A stretch of DNA of 64,000 nucleotides from Henriciella sp. (GCA_030066975.1 JASJAO010000004.1:62001-126000), one strand, 5' to 3'. Numbered from the stretch's first letter, positions 27,592-36,888 are shown. Numbers and translations are program-made. Notes: generated by a model from the letters alone, not told the origin.

Positions 27592-28259
27592 CGGTCACAA
27601 TTGAAATGGTATCAGACTTGGTTTGCCCCTGGTGCTGGGTCGGCCTGCGACGGCTCAAGACAGCGACGGCGCTTGTCCCGGACATAGACATCAAAATCCT
27701 GTTCCGGCCCTATGAGCTTGACCCGACCGTTCCGAAAGGTGGCACAGACTATAAAGCCTATATGAAACAACGCTTTGGCTCCGATACCGGCAAAGCGCGC
27801 AGTAACGCCATGCGCGACGCGCTGATCCAGTATGGCAAAGATGAAGGCATTCCCTTCGCCTTCGACAAGATCTCCTGGCGTCCCAACAGTTTCGACGCGC
27901 ACCGTCTCGTCGGCTGGGCCCAGGGACAGGACCTTGGCATGGCGGCCAAGGAAGCGCTGTTCCAGGCCTTTTTTGCCGACGGCAAGGACATCGGAAACCA
28001 CGAAGTGCTCGTCTCCATTGCCTCACAGATCGGGCTCGATCCCAATATCGTTTCTGACCTTCTGGCCAGCGATGCCGACGTTACTCGCACACGCGAAGAG
28101 CAGGAACTCTTCCGGCAGATGGGAATTTCCGGCGTCCCGACCTTTATCGCCGACCGCGCCATCGCGGTACAAGGCGCTGAAAGCGCTGAGAAGCTGGCGA
28201 AATTCCTGACCACCGCCGCTGCCCGGCAGCCGCAGGAACGCCCGCTCTCTGCCACTTAA
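27588..28259 (+). CDS. DsbA-family oxidoreductase (FrnE-like)
   Basis: 223 residues, thioredoxin fold with an inserted helical domain. The active-site CPWC is at residues 13-16 (SDLVCPWCW). The cis-Pro loop appears as ISGVPTFIADRAIAVQGAES, as in FrnE. There is no signal peptide, so unlike classical DsbA it is cytoplasmic and may act in thiol-disulfide exchange or as a glutathione-dependent isomerase. It overlaps the desaturase by 4 bases and converges on the ABC transporter gene, whose stop overlaps its own by 4 bases. Confidence 0.88.
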   Translation: MTVTIEMVSDLVCPWCWVGLRRLKTATALVPDIDIKILFRPYELDPTVPKGGTDYKAYMKQRFGSDTGKARSNAMRDALIQYGKDEGIPFAFDKISWRPNSFDAHRLVGWAQGQDLGMAAKEALFQAFFADGKDIGNHEVLVSIASQIGLDPNIVSDLLASDADVTRTREEQELFRQMGISGVPTFIADRAIAVQGAESAEKLAKFLTTAAARQPQERPLSAT

Positions 28260-29977
28260 GACAGCTGCAAGTCGACCAGGCGTTTGTACACCCCGCCCTG
28301 GGCCATCAGCGCGTCGTGATCGCCTTCCTCCACGCAGGTCCCGGCCTCCATCACAATGATCCGATCCGCCGAACGCACAGTGGAGAGCCGGTGCGCCACG
28401 ATCAGCGTTGTGCGGTCTTTGGCATAACTGGCCAGCGCATCCTGGATTTTCGCTTCACTCTCTGCATCGAGCGCCGAGGTCGCCTCGTCCAACAGCAGGA
28501 TCCCGGCATCGCGCAGCACCGCCCGCGCCAGCGCGACGCGTTGTCGCTGCCCGCCCGACAGATTGCGGCCCATCTCTCCCACCGGCGCCTCAAAGCCCCC
28601 CGGCAGTTCTTTCACGAATTCATAGGCATTCGCGGTCTTCGCCGCCGCCTCGATCTCATCATCGCTCGCGTTCAGTTTTCCGAGCGCGATATTGGCCCGC
28701 ACCGTGTCATCAAACAGCGCGGTATCCTGCGAAACCAGCGCAATCGCCCTTCGAAGCGCGCCTGATTGCACCGTCCTGATATCAAGTTTGTCGACCAGAA
28801 CAGCGCCGCCCGACACATCATATAAACGCAGCAACAGGTTGAATATGGTCGACTTTCCGGCCCCGCTCGCCCCAACAATCGCAACCGTCTCACCCGGCTT
28901 CACGTCAAAACTCAGCCCATTCAGCGCTGTCGTCCCGTCGGGATAGGCAAACGTCACATTGTCAAACGCGACCGCGCCTTTAACGGTCCCCAACGCCTTA
29001 GCGTCCGCCGCGTCAGAAACGCTCGGCTCTGCGTCGACAATGTCAAACACCCGGTCGGCAGCCGCGCCGCCTTCCTGCGCTACCGCATTCAGGGTGCCGA
29101 GCGCGCGCAACTCTGGCGAGGCAATCGCGAGTGCGCCAATAATGCGCAGCAAATCTCCCAGCGTTGCCGCCCCTTCCGAAATCCGCCATGCTGCGAAGCC
29201 CAGAATACCTGCCAGCGCGATCCCCCCTGTGACTTCAAGGATCGGGTCGACCGCCGCACGATCGGTCAACACTTTCAGAAACAGGCGCGAGCGCTCGACG
29301 AACCCCCGCTTGGCCCGCTCCCCCTGATACGCTTCAAGGCCGTATGCCTTCACGACCCGGGCCGACTGAAACCCCTCCGACAGCAGTGACGTCACCTCAC
29401 CAATCTGTTTCTGCGCCTGCTTTGAGCGTTTGCGGATGCGCTCCCCCAAGCGGATCACGGGCCCGAACGCAATTGGATAAACGACCAACAGTAACAGCGT
29501 GAGCTGCCAGTCCGTCCATAACATCAAGCCGAGCATGGCCAGCACGGTCACCACGCTCTTGGTGAAATTGTTCGCAAACCGGAGCCCGGCATCGCGGATC
29601 GAGTTCACATCATTGATGAACCGGGAGACAAAGCCCCCTGAAGCGTCGCCCGAGAGCCGCGCATAGTCGCCATGGGTCAGCGCGTTGAACTGCCGGTCCT
29701 GAATATCAACCAGCGCCCGCTGGACGCCTGTATTGTTGGCGACCGTCATCAGATACAGCGTCAGCGCGCGGCCGATGGAGAGCCCAACAATCGCGGCCGC
29801 GACCCAGATGATCCAGCTTGTATCTCCGGCCCCTTCGGCTCCAAACGTCGCCTGTAACCGATCACCCAATACGCCAAGAATAAACGCATAACCCGTCGCA
29901 AACAGCGAGGTCAGAACGGCAAATACGGTCCCGCCAACAAACCACCCAAGATGCGGTCGAAAGAAGGTTGCAAACAA
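28256..29977 (-). CDS. ABC exporter with fused membrane and ATPase domains (MsbA-like)
   Basis: 573 residues from a TTG start: six membrane helices (about 10-280) then a nucleotide-binding domain with Walker A GASGAGKST (369-377), signature LSGGQ (473-477) and Walker B ILLLDEATS. The fused architecture fits a homodimeric MsbA/lipid or multidrug exporter. No ATG or GTG is available near the start; the frame stays open 25 codons upstream of the TTG (reading SKSKAPRKSAAGNLFR), so the true start, perhaps a rare codon, may lie there. It follows the phosphatase/DUF4170 gene on the same strand. Confidence 0.88.
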   Translation of the reverse strand: MFATFFRPHLGWFVGGTVFAVLTSLFATGYAFILGVLGDRLQATFGAEGAGDTSWIIWVAAAIVGLSIGRALTLYLMTVANNTGVQRALVDIQDRQFNALTHGDYARLSGDASGGFVSRFINDVNSIRDAGLRFANNFTKSVVTVLAMLGLMLWTDWQLTLLLLVVYPIAFGPVIRLGERIRKRSKQAQKQIGEVTSLLSEGFQSARVVKAYGLEAYQGERAKRGFVERSRLFLKVLTDRAAVDPILEVTGGIALAGILGFAAWRISEGAATLGDLLRIIGALAIASPELRALGTLNAVAQEGGAAADRVFDIVDAEPSVSDAADAKALGTVKGAVAFDNVTFAYPDGTTALNGLSFDVKPGETVAIVGASGAGKSTIFNLLLRLYDVSGGAVLVDKLDIRTVQSGALRRAIALVSQDTALFDDTVRANIALGKLNASDDEIEAAAKTANAYEFVKELPGGFEAPVGEMGRNLSGGQRQRVALARAVLRDAGILLLDEATSALDAESEAKIQDALASYAKDRTTLIVAHRLSTVRSADRIIVMEAGTCVEEGDHDALMAQGGVYKRLVDLQLS

Positions 29978-30020
29978 CCGAAACAGGTTGCCTGCCGCTG
30001 ATTTTCGCGGAGCCTTGGAC

Positions 30021-31136
30021 TTAGACGTGATGGTGATCGCCCGTTTCCGGATCTAGCAGTCTGTGGGCATGCAGAATGAAGTAGCGCATCTCGGCATTGT
30101 CCACGGTCCGCTGCGCTGCGCCTTTCCAGGCATCATAGGCGGCTTTGTAGTCGGGGAAGGCACCAACAAAATCGATCGCGGACAGGTCCTCAAACTCCAC
30201 ACCTGTGACGTCTTTCAGTTCCCCGCCAATCACGATGTGCAGCAATTGCTTGGATTCGATTTCACTCATGCTTTGAGGCTCCGTAGTCCTGGTCTTGTCA
30301 TATGGGCGAACGGCCCAGTTGGGGTCGGGCAGTTTCACGCCTTTGACGCGGGCTGATAACAGGGAATGCAAGGGTTTTCCAGCCGCAAGCAAACTTCTTT
30401 GTGCTGGTTCGTCGCGATTGAACACAAACGGTTCGCCAAGATGCGTTGTCGCGACGCCTCCCGCTTCGGTCATGATGATCGAGGCGGGCGCGAGATCCCA
30501 GTCAGATTTGCGCCATAGGGTCAGCACGGCATCATACCGTCCCGATGCAACCCAGCAGATGCGGATCAGCGTCGCGTTCGGCTTCGGACTGGCCAGTTCC
30601 ATCGTAGGCCAGGGCTCAGGCCAGGCCGGGTGGGTCAACAAGCCTTCATTGGTGATAATCCGACACCCGATTTCCGCATCGCGGTCCGTCACGCCAATTG
30701 GCACATTATTCAGAAAGGCACCGCCGCCCATCCTTGCCCAATAGGTTTCCTCAAGTTGCGGCGCATGCACCACGCCAGCTTTCGCCTGACCCGCCTCGAG
30801 CACCCCCATGCCAATGCACCAATACGGCTCTCCCCGCATAAAGGCGCGTGTCCCATCGATTGGATCGACTACCCAGACCCGCTGTTTGGACCGCGAGCGG
30901 TGATCAGGTGCGGTTTCTTCCGACAACCAGCCATAGTCAGGCCGAGCCGCCGTCAATCGCGCCTGGATCAGTTCATTGACCGCAAGATCAGCCTCCGTCA
31001 CCGGGTGGTTCTTGCTCTTGTCCCATGTCTCGATGTTGCCGCGGCGCAGGAAGCTTTGGGCAAACTCGCCCGCCTCCTTCGCCACATCTCGAAGGATGGC
31101 GAGATCTTCTGCAAAGTCTGAACTATTCTCCGGCAA
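30021..31136 (-). CDS. Inositol-phosphatase/CysQ-like domain fused to DUF4170
   Basis: 371 residues. Residues 1-280 form an inositol monophosphatase-family domain: DPIDGT (91-96) and SDWDLAPA (211-218) supply the metal ligands, as in CysQ-type 3'(2'),5'-bisphosphate nucleotidases. Residues 290-371 are a DUF4170 domain beginning MSEIESKQLLHIVIGGEL, found elsewhere in alphaproteobacteria as a separate small protein. The join (RTTEPQS) has an internal ATG at 30269 with GGAG 9 bases before it, suggesting the DUF4170 part was, or still is, also made alone. It overlaps tldE by 14 bases upstream. The fusion could be natural, or due to a lost stop or frame error. Confidence 0.88.
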   Translation of the reverse strand: MPENSSDFAEDLAILRDVAKEAGEFAQSFLRRGNIETWDKSKNHPVTEADLAVNELIQARLTAARPDYGWLSEETAPDHRSRSKQRVWVVDPIDGTRAFMRGEPYWCIGMGVLEAGQAKAGVVHAPQLEETYWARMGGGAFLNNVPIGVTDRDAEIGCRIITNEGLLTHPAWPEPWPTMELASPKPNATLIRICWVASGRYDAVLTLWRKSDWDLAPASIIMTEAGGVATTHLGEPFVFNRDEPAQRSLLAAGKPLHSLLSARVKGVKLPDPNWAVRPYDKTRTTEPQSMSEIESKQLLHIVIGGELKDVTGVEFEDLSAIDFVGAFPDYKAAYDAWKGAAQRTVDNAEMRYFILHAHRLLDPETGDHHHV

Positions 31137-32478
31137 TCGACATGTCCGGGATCAGGATCGAGGGCGCGTCTCGGCTGCCCCGAAACTCGAGATCAGACGC
31201 CGGGACCAGACGCTCAAACATGGAGGGCAAATCTCCAGCAATGGTCACCTCGGATACCGGATACGCAATGGCCCCGCCCTCGAACCAGAAGCCTGCCACG
31301 CCGACCGAATAGTCACCGGTATTCGGATTGATCGAAGGACCGAACATATCGGTCACTAGCAATCCCTCACCGACATCGGCCATCATCTCATCCGGCGACT
31401 GCTTGCCTGCTTCCATATAGAAATTCGACACACCAACACCGGGATTCTGCCCAAAGCCCCCCGACGCATAACCGTTGGGTTTAAGCCCCAGCTGCTTCGC
31501 CGACGCCCCGTTCAACAGCCATTTTGTCAGAACCCCATGCTCAATGATCGCCGAGCGCGACACCGCCCGGCCTTCACCGTCATGTGCGCGGCTACCCAGG
31601 CCTCGGACCCGAAACGGATCATCGATCAGATTAACCGAGCCGGAGAAGACCTGCTCACCGAGTCGGTCTTTCAGGAAGGAGATTTTTCGCGCCACACTCG
31701 GCCCGCTAATCGCAGACAGGAACGCGCCGAGCAGACTGGTCGCGACCCGCTTGTCATAGATCACAGGTGCCGTTTGCGTTTTGACTTTTCTCGGCCCAAG
31801 CCGCGCCACGGTTCGCTCGCCTGCGATGGTTCCGATCTCTTCAGCACTTGGCAGATCCTCAAGCCGCCGGGCCATCCGGCTCTCATAGTCACGCTCCATG
31901 GCCCCATCACGCTCGGCAACGGCGGCGAGCCCGAGATTGGTGTAACCGCTGGTGCGATAGGACGAAAAGCCATTGCTGGCCGCGACCCAGCGCTCGGACT
32001 TTGACCACCCGCTCCCACACGACGCGACTTGTTGAACCCCCTCGACAGCCAGTGCCGCAGCTTCCGCCGCAAGCGCATCCTGTTCCAGTCTCTCGTTCGA
32101 GATATCGGTGTCCCCCGTCAGGTCCAGATCCGGAGGCGAGGTCACAAGATCGGACGCAGGCGCCACACCGCAATACGGGTCCTCTGGTACGGCCTTCGCC
32201 ATCATGATGCACCGCTCCGCCAACACATCCAGGGCCTCTTCGGTCAGATCAGATCCCGATACAGACGCCTGTCGCTGCCCATAGAAACACCGCAGCGATA
32301 CGCCTTCAGACTCTGAGCGTTCAATCCCGACCAGCGCGCGTTCGCGCACTTCAACACTGACCCCTTCGGATTTGCCAAGCGACGCATCGGCATCGGTGGC
32401 GCCTGCTTTGAGACATGTATCTAAGAGTTTTGAGAGGATGGCTTCAGGCGCCAGCTTGGTATCTGTCATGGCGCTCAT
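31123..32478 (-). CDS. tldE: Metalloprotease partner subunit TldE/PmbA
   Basis: 451 residues from ATG 32478. It lacks the HEXXXH zinc motif, as TldE does, and keeps family stretches such as VRERALVGIERSES, VSGVxLRCF-like YGQRQASVSGSD, and VGVAGFWFEGGAIAYPVSEVT near the C-terminus. It pairs with TldD to form the protease. I rejected a start 49 codons upstream because the added sequence does not resemble the family; an ATG 9 bases downstream is another possibility. It overlaps the phosphatase gene by 14 bases and is divergent from trmFO. Confidence 0.93.
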   Translation of the reverse strand: MSAMTDTKLAPEAILSKLLDTCLKAGATDADASLGKSEGVSVEVRERALVGIERSESEGVSLRCFYGQRQASVSGSDLTEEALDVLAERCIMMAKAVPEDPYCGVAPASDLVTSPPDLDLTGDTDISNERLEQDALAAEAAALAVEGVQQVASCGSGWSKSERWVAASNGFSSYRTSGYTNLGLAAVAERDGAMERDYESRMARRLEDLPSAEEIGTIAGERTVARLGPRKVKTQTAPVIYDKRVATSLLGAFLSAISGPSVARKISFLKDRLGEQVFSGSVNLIDDPFRVRGLGSRAHDGEGRAVSRSAIIEHGVLTKWLLNGASAKQLGLKPNGYASGGFGQNPGVGVSNFYMEAGKQSPDEMMADVGEGLLVTDMFGPSINPNTGDYSVGVAGFWFEGGAIAYPVSEVTIAGDLPSMFERLVPASDLEFRGSRDAPSILIPDMSIAGE

Positions 32479-32685
32479 GTAAGCGGAACTGCGATCCCTG
32501 CAAAGTGCCAAAAACACGGGTTCCCTGGCGACCGCATCGCCCGCGTAACAGACGATCAGCCCGTCTCCGCTCGATACATCCCCATGGCCCTCAGATACGA
32601 GGAACCGATACAGATTCGCAACCACGCGCCGCAGCCATGCACTTGATCAGATCTTGACCCGGCACGTAAGCCAGCGCATCTGCCC

Positions 32686-34101
32686 ATGATGACACTCAAA
32701 CCCATTCATATCATCGGCGGCGGCATGGCCGGATCAGAAGCCGCCTGGCAAGCCGCCAATATGGGCGTGCCGGTCGTCGTGCACGAAATGCGCGGCGTGA
32801 AGGAAACCGACGCGCATCAGACGACCGATCTCGCGGAACTCGTCTGTTCCAACTCGTTTCGCTCCGATGATTACGAGCTGAATGCCGTCGGCGTCCTCCA
32901 CCAGGAGATGCGCCTCGCAAATGGGATCATCATCCCCACGGCGGACCAGCACCAGGTCCCGGCGGGCAGCGCCCTCGCCGTTGATCGTGAGGGCTTTGCG
33001 CAAGCCGTCACCGCCAAACTGGACGCCCACCCGCTGATCACCATTGTCCGCGAGGAGATCACATACCTCCCACCGGAAGACTGGGACAGCGTCATTGTCG
33101 CGACCGGCCCGCTCACATCGATCCCTCTGGCTGAGGCCATCCGCGCCGAGACCGGAGAAGACGACCTCGCCTTCTTTGATGCGATCGCCCCGATCATTCA
33201 TCTCGACAGCATCGACATGACCAAGGCCTGGCGCCAATCGCGCTATGACAAGCCCGGCCCCCATGGCGATACCGCCGCCTACATTAACTGCGCCATGAAT
33301 GAGGCTGAATACAACGCCTTCATGGACGCCTTGATCGATGGCGAGAAGACCGAGTTCAAGGACTGGGAAAAGGACACGCCTTATTTCGAAGGCTGCCTGC
33401 CGATCGAAGTGATGGCCGAACGGGGCCGCGAAACCTTGCGCTTTGGCCCCATGAAACCGGTTGGCCTCACCAACCCGCACAGTCCAGATATCAAATCTCA
33501 CGCCATCGTCCAGCTCCGTCAGGATAATGCGCTCGGCACGCTGTGGAACATGGTCGGCTTTCAGACAAAACTAAAATACGGCGCGCAGACCGACATATTT
33601 CGGATGATCCCGGGGCTCGAGAACGCGCAATTTGCCCGTCTCGGCGGCATTCACCGCAACACGTTCATTAACTCGCCTAACCTACTGAACCACCAGCTGC
33701 AGCTGAAGTCCCTGCCCCGCATCCGCTTTGCCGGACAGATCACCGGCGTGGAGGGCTATGTTGAGAGCGCGGCCATGGGTCTGCTCGCAGGTCGGTTCGC
33801 CGCTGCTGAACGACTCGGCGCCCATCTCCCACCGCCTCCCGCCACAACAGCCCTCGGCGCGCTGATCGAGCATATCACAGGCGGGCATATGGATGGCAAA
33901 AAGACCTTCCAGCCGATGAACGTCAATTTCGGCCTTTTCCCGCCTGCCAACCCGGATGAGGTTCAAACCAAAGATGAGCATGGCAAACGGCTGCGCGGCA
34001 AAGACAAGGGCCGGGCCAAAAAACGTGCTCAAGCGGCGCGGGCACTGCGTGATGTACAAACCTGGCTGGAGGCGCAACAAACGCCTGTCGCCGCCGAGTA
34101 G
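32686..34101 (+). CDS. trmFO: Methylenetetrahydrofolate-tRNA-(uracil-5)-methyltransferase
   Basis: 471 residues. The FAD-binding GXGXXG motif is [14 protein letters not shown] near residue 8, and SNSFRSDD and [10 protein letters not shown] are signature segments. TrmFO makes ribothymidine at position 54 of tRNA using folate and FAD instead of S-adenosylmethionine. The C-terminal tail is Lys/Arg/Ala-rich ([16 protein letters not shown]), likely an RNA-binding extension. Two adjacent ATGs are possible (32686 or 32689). It converges on nusB with 9 bases between stops. Confidence 0.96.
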   Translation: MMTLKPIHIIGGGMAGSEAAWQAANMGVPVVVHEMRGVKETDAHQTTDLAELVCSNSFRSDDYELNAVGVLHQEMRLANGIIIPTADQHQVPAGSALAVDREGFAQAVTAKLDAHPLITIVREEITYLPPEDWDSVIVATGPLTSIPLAEAIRAETGEDDLAFFDAIAPIIHLDSIDMTKAWRQSRYDKPGPHGDTAAYINCAMNEAEYNAFMDALIDGEKTEFKDWEKDTPYFEGCLPIEVMAERGRETLRFGPMKPVGLTNPHSPDIKSHAIVQLRQDNALGTLWNMVGFQTKLKYGAQTDIFRMIPGLENAQFARLGGIHRNTFINSPNLLNHQLQLKSLPRIRFAGQITGVEGYVESAAMGLLAGRFAAAERLGAHLPPPPATTALGALIEHITGGHMDGKKTFQPMNVNFGLFPPANPDEVQTKDEHGKRLRGKDKGRAKKRAQAARALRDVQTWLEAQQTPVAAE

Positions 34102-34110
34102 GCTTTTTGC

Positions 34111-34587
34111 CTAGGCCTCTTCCGGGCGCAGGTCCTTCGACACATTGTCGAGAACGGCATTGACGAAATTCGCCTCGGTCTTGTCGAAAAAGTCATGCGC
34201 GAGCGATACATATTCGTCGAGCAGAATGCGGCGTGACAGATCCTGATGCGCCACCACTTCCGACACCGCCGCACGCAAGATGGCGCGCGTCGTGCTGTCT
34301 AGGCGGGAGAGCCGCCAGCCTTTACGCAGACGCGCCAGGATCGCTTTGTCGACGACCGCCTGATGCTCTACCGTCGCATTCACAATCGATTTGAACAGAT
34401 CCGGGTCCGCTTCTTCGACCGGGTCTTCATTCGGACCTATGCCAAGCCGATCATCCATCAGGTCCCGGATCGCCGCCTTTGCGCTCTGGCCCGTCTGCTC
34501 CATCTGATACAGCGCCTGCACTGCGGCCAGACGTGCCCCGGCCCGGCGCGCGCGTTTCACTTCGAAAGGCAGTTTCTGTTCAGACAT
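34111..34587 (-). CDS. nusB: Transcription antitermination factor NusB
   Basis: 158 residues, all-helical NusB fold. Conserved patterns are RAGARLAAVQALYQMEQTG at the N-terminus and SRRILLDEYVSLAHDFFD before the C-terminal helix. NusB binds boxA RNA with NusE to support rRNA transcription. The order ribE-ribBA-ribH-nusB is standard in proteobacteria. A 60-base palindromic repeat sits between ribH and nusB. Confidence 0.95.
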   Translation of the reverse strand: MSEQKLPFEVKRARRAGARLAAVQALYQMEQTGQSAKAAIRDLMDDRLGIGPNEDPVEEADPDLFKSIVNATVEHQAVVDKAILARLRKGWRLSRLDSTTRAILRAAVSEVVAHQDLSRRILLDEYVSLAHDFFDKTEANFVNAVLDNVSKDLRPEEA

Positions 34588-34602
34588 GGCGTAGATGTTT
34601 CC

Positions 34603-34662
34603 GTAGGGCGGGTTTCAACCGCCATTCCCACTTTGACAACGGGGGGGCAAGCCCCGCCCTAC
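34603..34662. repeat. Palindromic REP-like element between ribH and nusB
   Basis: Outer arms GTAGGGCGGG (34603-34612) and CCCGCCCTAC (34653-34662) are perfect inverted copies. Inside are two smaller hairpins, GGCGG/CCGCC (34607-34623) and GGGGCAAGCCCC. This layout is that of short mobile palindromes (REP/MITE-like) dispersed in bacterial intergenic regions. I see no second copy in this window. Confidence 0.7.
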
Positions 34663-34676
34663 AGAAGGTGCAAGAC

Positions 34677-35111
34677 TTATCGGACGAATTTCTTGCGCAG
34701 CTTCAACATCTCAAGACAGGCATTTGCCGCGTCTCTGCCTTTATTCTTCTGATCGCGGCGGGCACGCGCCATCGCTTGTGCTTCGTTCTCCACCGTCAGG
34801 ATACCGTAGCCGATGGCCAGCCGACGATCCGTGGTCAGATACATCAGCCCCCGGGCGCTTTCTTCGCACACATAGTCGTAATGCGAGGTCTCACCGCGTA
34901 TCACACAGCCCAGCGCGACATAGCCGTCATATTTCGCACTGTCGGCGGCCATGGCAATCGCGCTGGGCACTTCAAACGCCCCCGGCACCATAATCGTCTC
35001 CACGGTGCAATCCTCGCCGCTAGCCTCCAGCGTCTCGCGCACACCAAGTTCCAGCTCTTTGGAGATGTGCTCGTAATAGGGCGAATTCACAATCAGGATG
35101 CGATGCGTCAT
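34677..35111 (-). CDS. ribH: 6,7-dimethyl-8-ribityllumazine synthase
   Basis: 144 residues. Conserved elements are VPGAFEVPSAI, ALGCVIRGETSHYDYVCEE (catalytic His and substrate contacts) and GILTVENEAQAMARA. The enzyme condenses dihydroxybutanone phosphate with the pyrimidine intermediate in riboflavin synthesis. It starts 3 bases after the ribBA stop, so these are one operon. RibD, needed for the earlier steps, is not in the window. Confidence 0.96.
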   Translation of the reverse strand: MTHRILIVNSPYYEHISKELELGVRETLEASGEDCTVETIMVPGAFEVPSAIAMAADSAKYDGYVALGCVIRGETSHYDYVCEESARGLMYLTTDRRLAIGYGILTVENEAQAMARARRDQKNKGRDAANACLEMLKLRKKFVR

Positions 35112-35114
35112 GGT

Positions 35115-36245
35115 CTAGGTGTCTTTCTCTTCGGTGAGGGGTCTCCACCCCTCAATGCTCAGTCCATATCCATCCAATCCGGCCACACGCGTCGGTTCCG
35201 TATCTGACAGATAGATCATTTTTCGAACGCCCAGTTCGCGCAGGATTTGCGCTCCGACGCCATATTCGCGGATCGGTGTATGGCCATCCCCGGCCTCCGG
35301 CATCTTCATGCCGAGCCGTTCAGCCAGCGCGTTTGGACGCATCGTGTTCACGAACACGACCACACCCGGCTCGTCCGCATCTGCGATAATCTTCATCGCT
35401 TTCTCGACCAAGCCTTCGCGCGGGCCTTTTTCACCCAGAATATCGGCCAGCACATCGGTGCGATGAACACGAACAATTGTCGTACTGTCGGGCTCAATCT
35501 TGCCGTGGACAATCGCGATATGTTCGGCTCCGTCGAGCGCATTGCGATAGATAACGGTCTTGAAGCCTTCACCATAGGCGCTCTCAAGCGGGGCTTCGAC
35601 CCGGCGCTCCAGATAGCGGTCATGCTGACGACGCCATTCGATCAGATCTGCAATCGTTCCGATCTTCAGTCCGTGGAACTGCGCGAATGTCACCAGCTCT
35701 GGCAGACGCGCCATTGACCCGTCATCATTCATAATCTCGCAGATCACACCGGCTGGATAGAGCCCGGCCATGCGTGAGATATCGACGGCCGCTTCTGTAT
35801 GGCCCGCCCGGACCAGGGTGCCGCCATCGCGCGCAACCAGGGGAAACACGTGACCCGGCGAAACAATATCGCCTTCATCCTTGGTTGGATCGATCGCCAC
35901 CATCACGGTATGAGATCGATCATGCGCCGAAATCCCAGTCGTCACGCCTTCGGCAGCCTCAATTGAGACCGTGAAGGCTGTTCCCATACTCTCGCGGTTC
36001 TCGCGCGCCATCATGTCGAGCTTCAGAGCCCGGGCACGTTCATCCGTCATCGCGAGACAGATGAGGCCGCGCCCATACTTCGCCATGAAGTTCACCGCCT
36101 CAGGCGTCGCAAAGCTCGCGGGAATAATCAGATCGCCCTCATTCTCGCGATCTTCGGCATCGACAAGAATGTACATCTTGCCATTGCGCGCATCCTCGAT
36201 GATTTCATCAATGCTGGAAATCGCGGCGGAAAAGTCTTCAGCCAT
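35115..36245 (-). CDS. ribBA: 3,4-dihydroxy-2-butanone 4-phosphate synthase with degenerate RibA domain
   Basis: 376 residues. The N-terminal half is an intact RibB: DAEDRENEGDLI and GHTEAAVDISRMAGL carry the metal and substrate residues. The C-terminal half (about 205-376) has the outline of GTP cyclohydrolase II (REYGVGAQILRELGVRK) but no cysteine at all, so the three-Cys zinc site and the RQEGRG loop are missing. It probably makes only dihydroxybutanone phosphate. Start at ATG 36245 with AGGAGAT upstream. It overlaps ribE by 8 bases. Confidence 0.93.
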   Translation of the reverse strand: MAEDFSAAISSIDEIIEDARNGKMYILVDAEDRENEGDLIIPASFATPEAVNFMAKYGRGLICLAMTDERARALKLDMMARENRESMGTAFTVSIEAAEGVTTGISAHDRSHTVMVAIDPTKDEGDIVSPGHVFPLVARDGGTLVRAGHTEAAVDISRMAGLYPAGVICEIMNDDGSMARLPELVTFAQFHGLKIGTIADLIEWRRQHDRYLERRVEAPLESAYGEGFKTVIYRNALDGAEHIAIVHGKIEPDSTTIVRVHRTDVLADILGEKGPREGLVEKAMKIIADADEPGVVVFVNTMRPNALAERLGMKMPEAGDGHTPIREYGVGAQILRELGVRKMIYLSDTEPTRVAGLDGYGLSIEGWRPLTEEKDT

Positions 36246-36888
36246 CGGGATCTCCTTGCGGCGCTTGGTGAGGCTCTGGCGCATCGGCACCAATCATCCG
36301 CGCGACGTAGCGCGCCAGCATATCAATCTCAAGGTTTACCCTGTCACCAGGCTGCAGCTCCGCAAGTGTCGTGACCTCCCAAGTGTGCGGAATGATCGCC
36401 AACTGAAAGTCGCCGTTCGGCAGCGCCTCAGCCACGGTGAGCGACACGCCATTAATTGCTGCCGAGCCTTTCTTGGCAAAATACTTGGCGATATCCGCCG
36501 GTGGACGAATCGTCAGGCGCCAGCTTTGCCCTTCAGGTTCGACTGAGACCACTTCGCCGACACCGTCGACATGCCCAAAAACGAAATGCCCGCCGAGTTC
36601 CTCGCCTAGCTTCAGACTTTGCTCGAGGTTGACCCTGCTGCCTTCTTGCCACTCGCCAAGCACCGTCAGAGCCAGCGTCTCCGGCACAGCCTCGACTGCA
36701 AACCAGCTGCCCTCGCCCTCAAGTCCGCCATAGTCGACGACCGTCAAACAGACCCCCGCATGCATGATCGACGCGCCCATTTCTATAGAGTCTACAGGAT
36801 ATCCGCAGCCCACTTCGAACCGGCGCAAACCATTGCGGTCTTCGGCTTTGCGAATGGTCCCAACATCTGTCACCAGTCCGGTAAACAT
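36238..36888 (-). CDS. ribE: Riboflavin synthase alpha chain
   Basis: 216 residues. The two-repeat structure is visible: N-terminal MFTGLVTDVGTI and the second barrel's NGVSLTVAEALPNGDFQLAIIPHTWEVT, with the HVDGVGEV connection. It dismutates 6,7-dimethyl-8-ribityllumazine to riboflavin and functions as a trimer. I start at ATG 36888, with AAGGAG 8 bases upstream, not at an in-frame start 21 bases earlier. First gene of ribE-ribBA-ribH-nusB. No FMN riboswitch is evident upstream. Confidence 0.96.
   Translation of the reverse strand: MFTGLVTDVGTIRKAEDRNGLRRFEVGCGYPVDSIEMGASIMHAGVCLTVVDYGGLEGEGSWFAVEAVPETLALTVLGEWQEGSRVNLEQSLKLGEELGGHFVFGHVDGVGEVVSVEPEGQSWRLTIRPPADIAKYFAKKGSAAINGVSLTVAEALPNGDFQLAIIPHTWEVTTLAELQPGDRVNLEIDMLARYVARMIGADAPEPHQAPQGDPDG

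Noticed and set aside
32734-33501. 255-codon open frame opposite trmFO
   Set aside because: Antisense to a fully recognisable TrmFO; codon pattern mirrors the sense gene and no ribosome site is seen.
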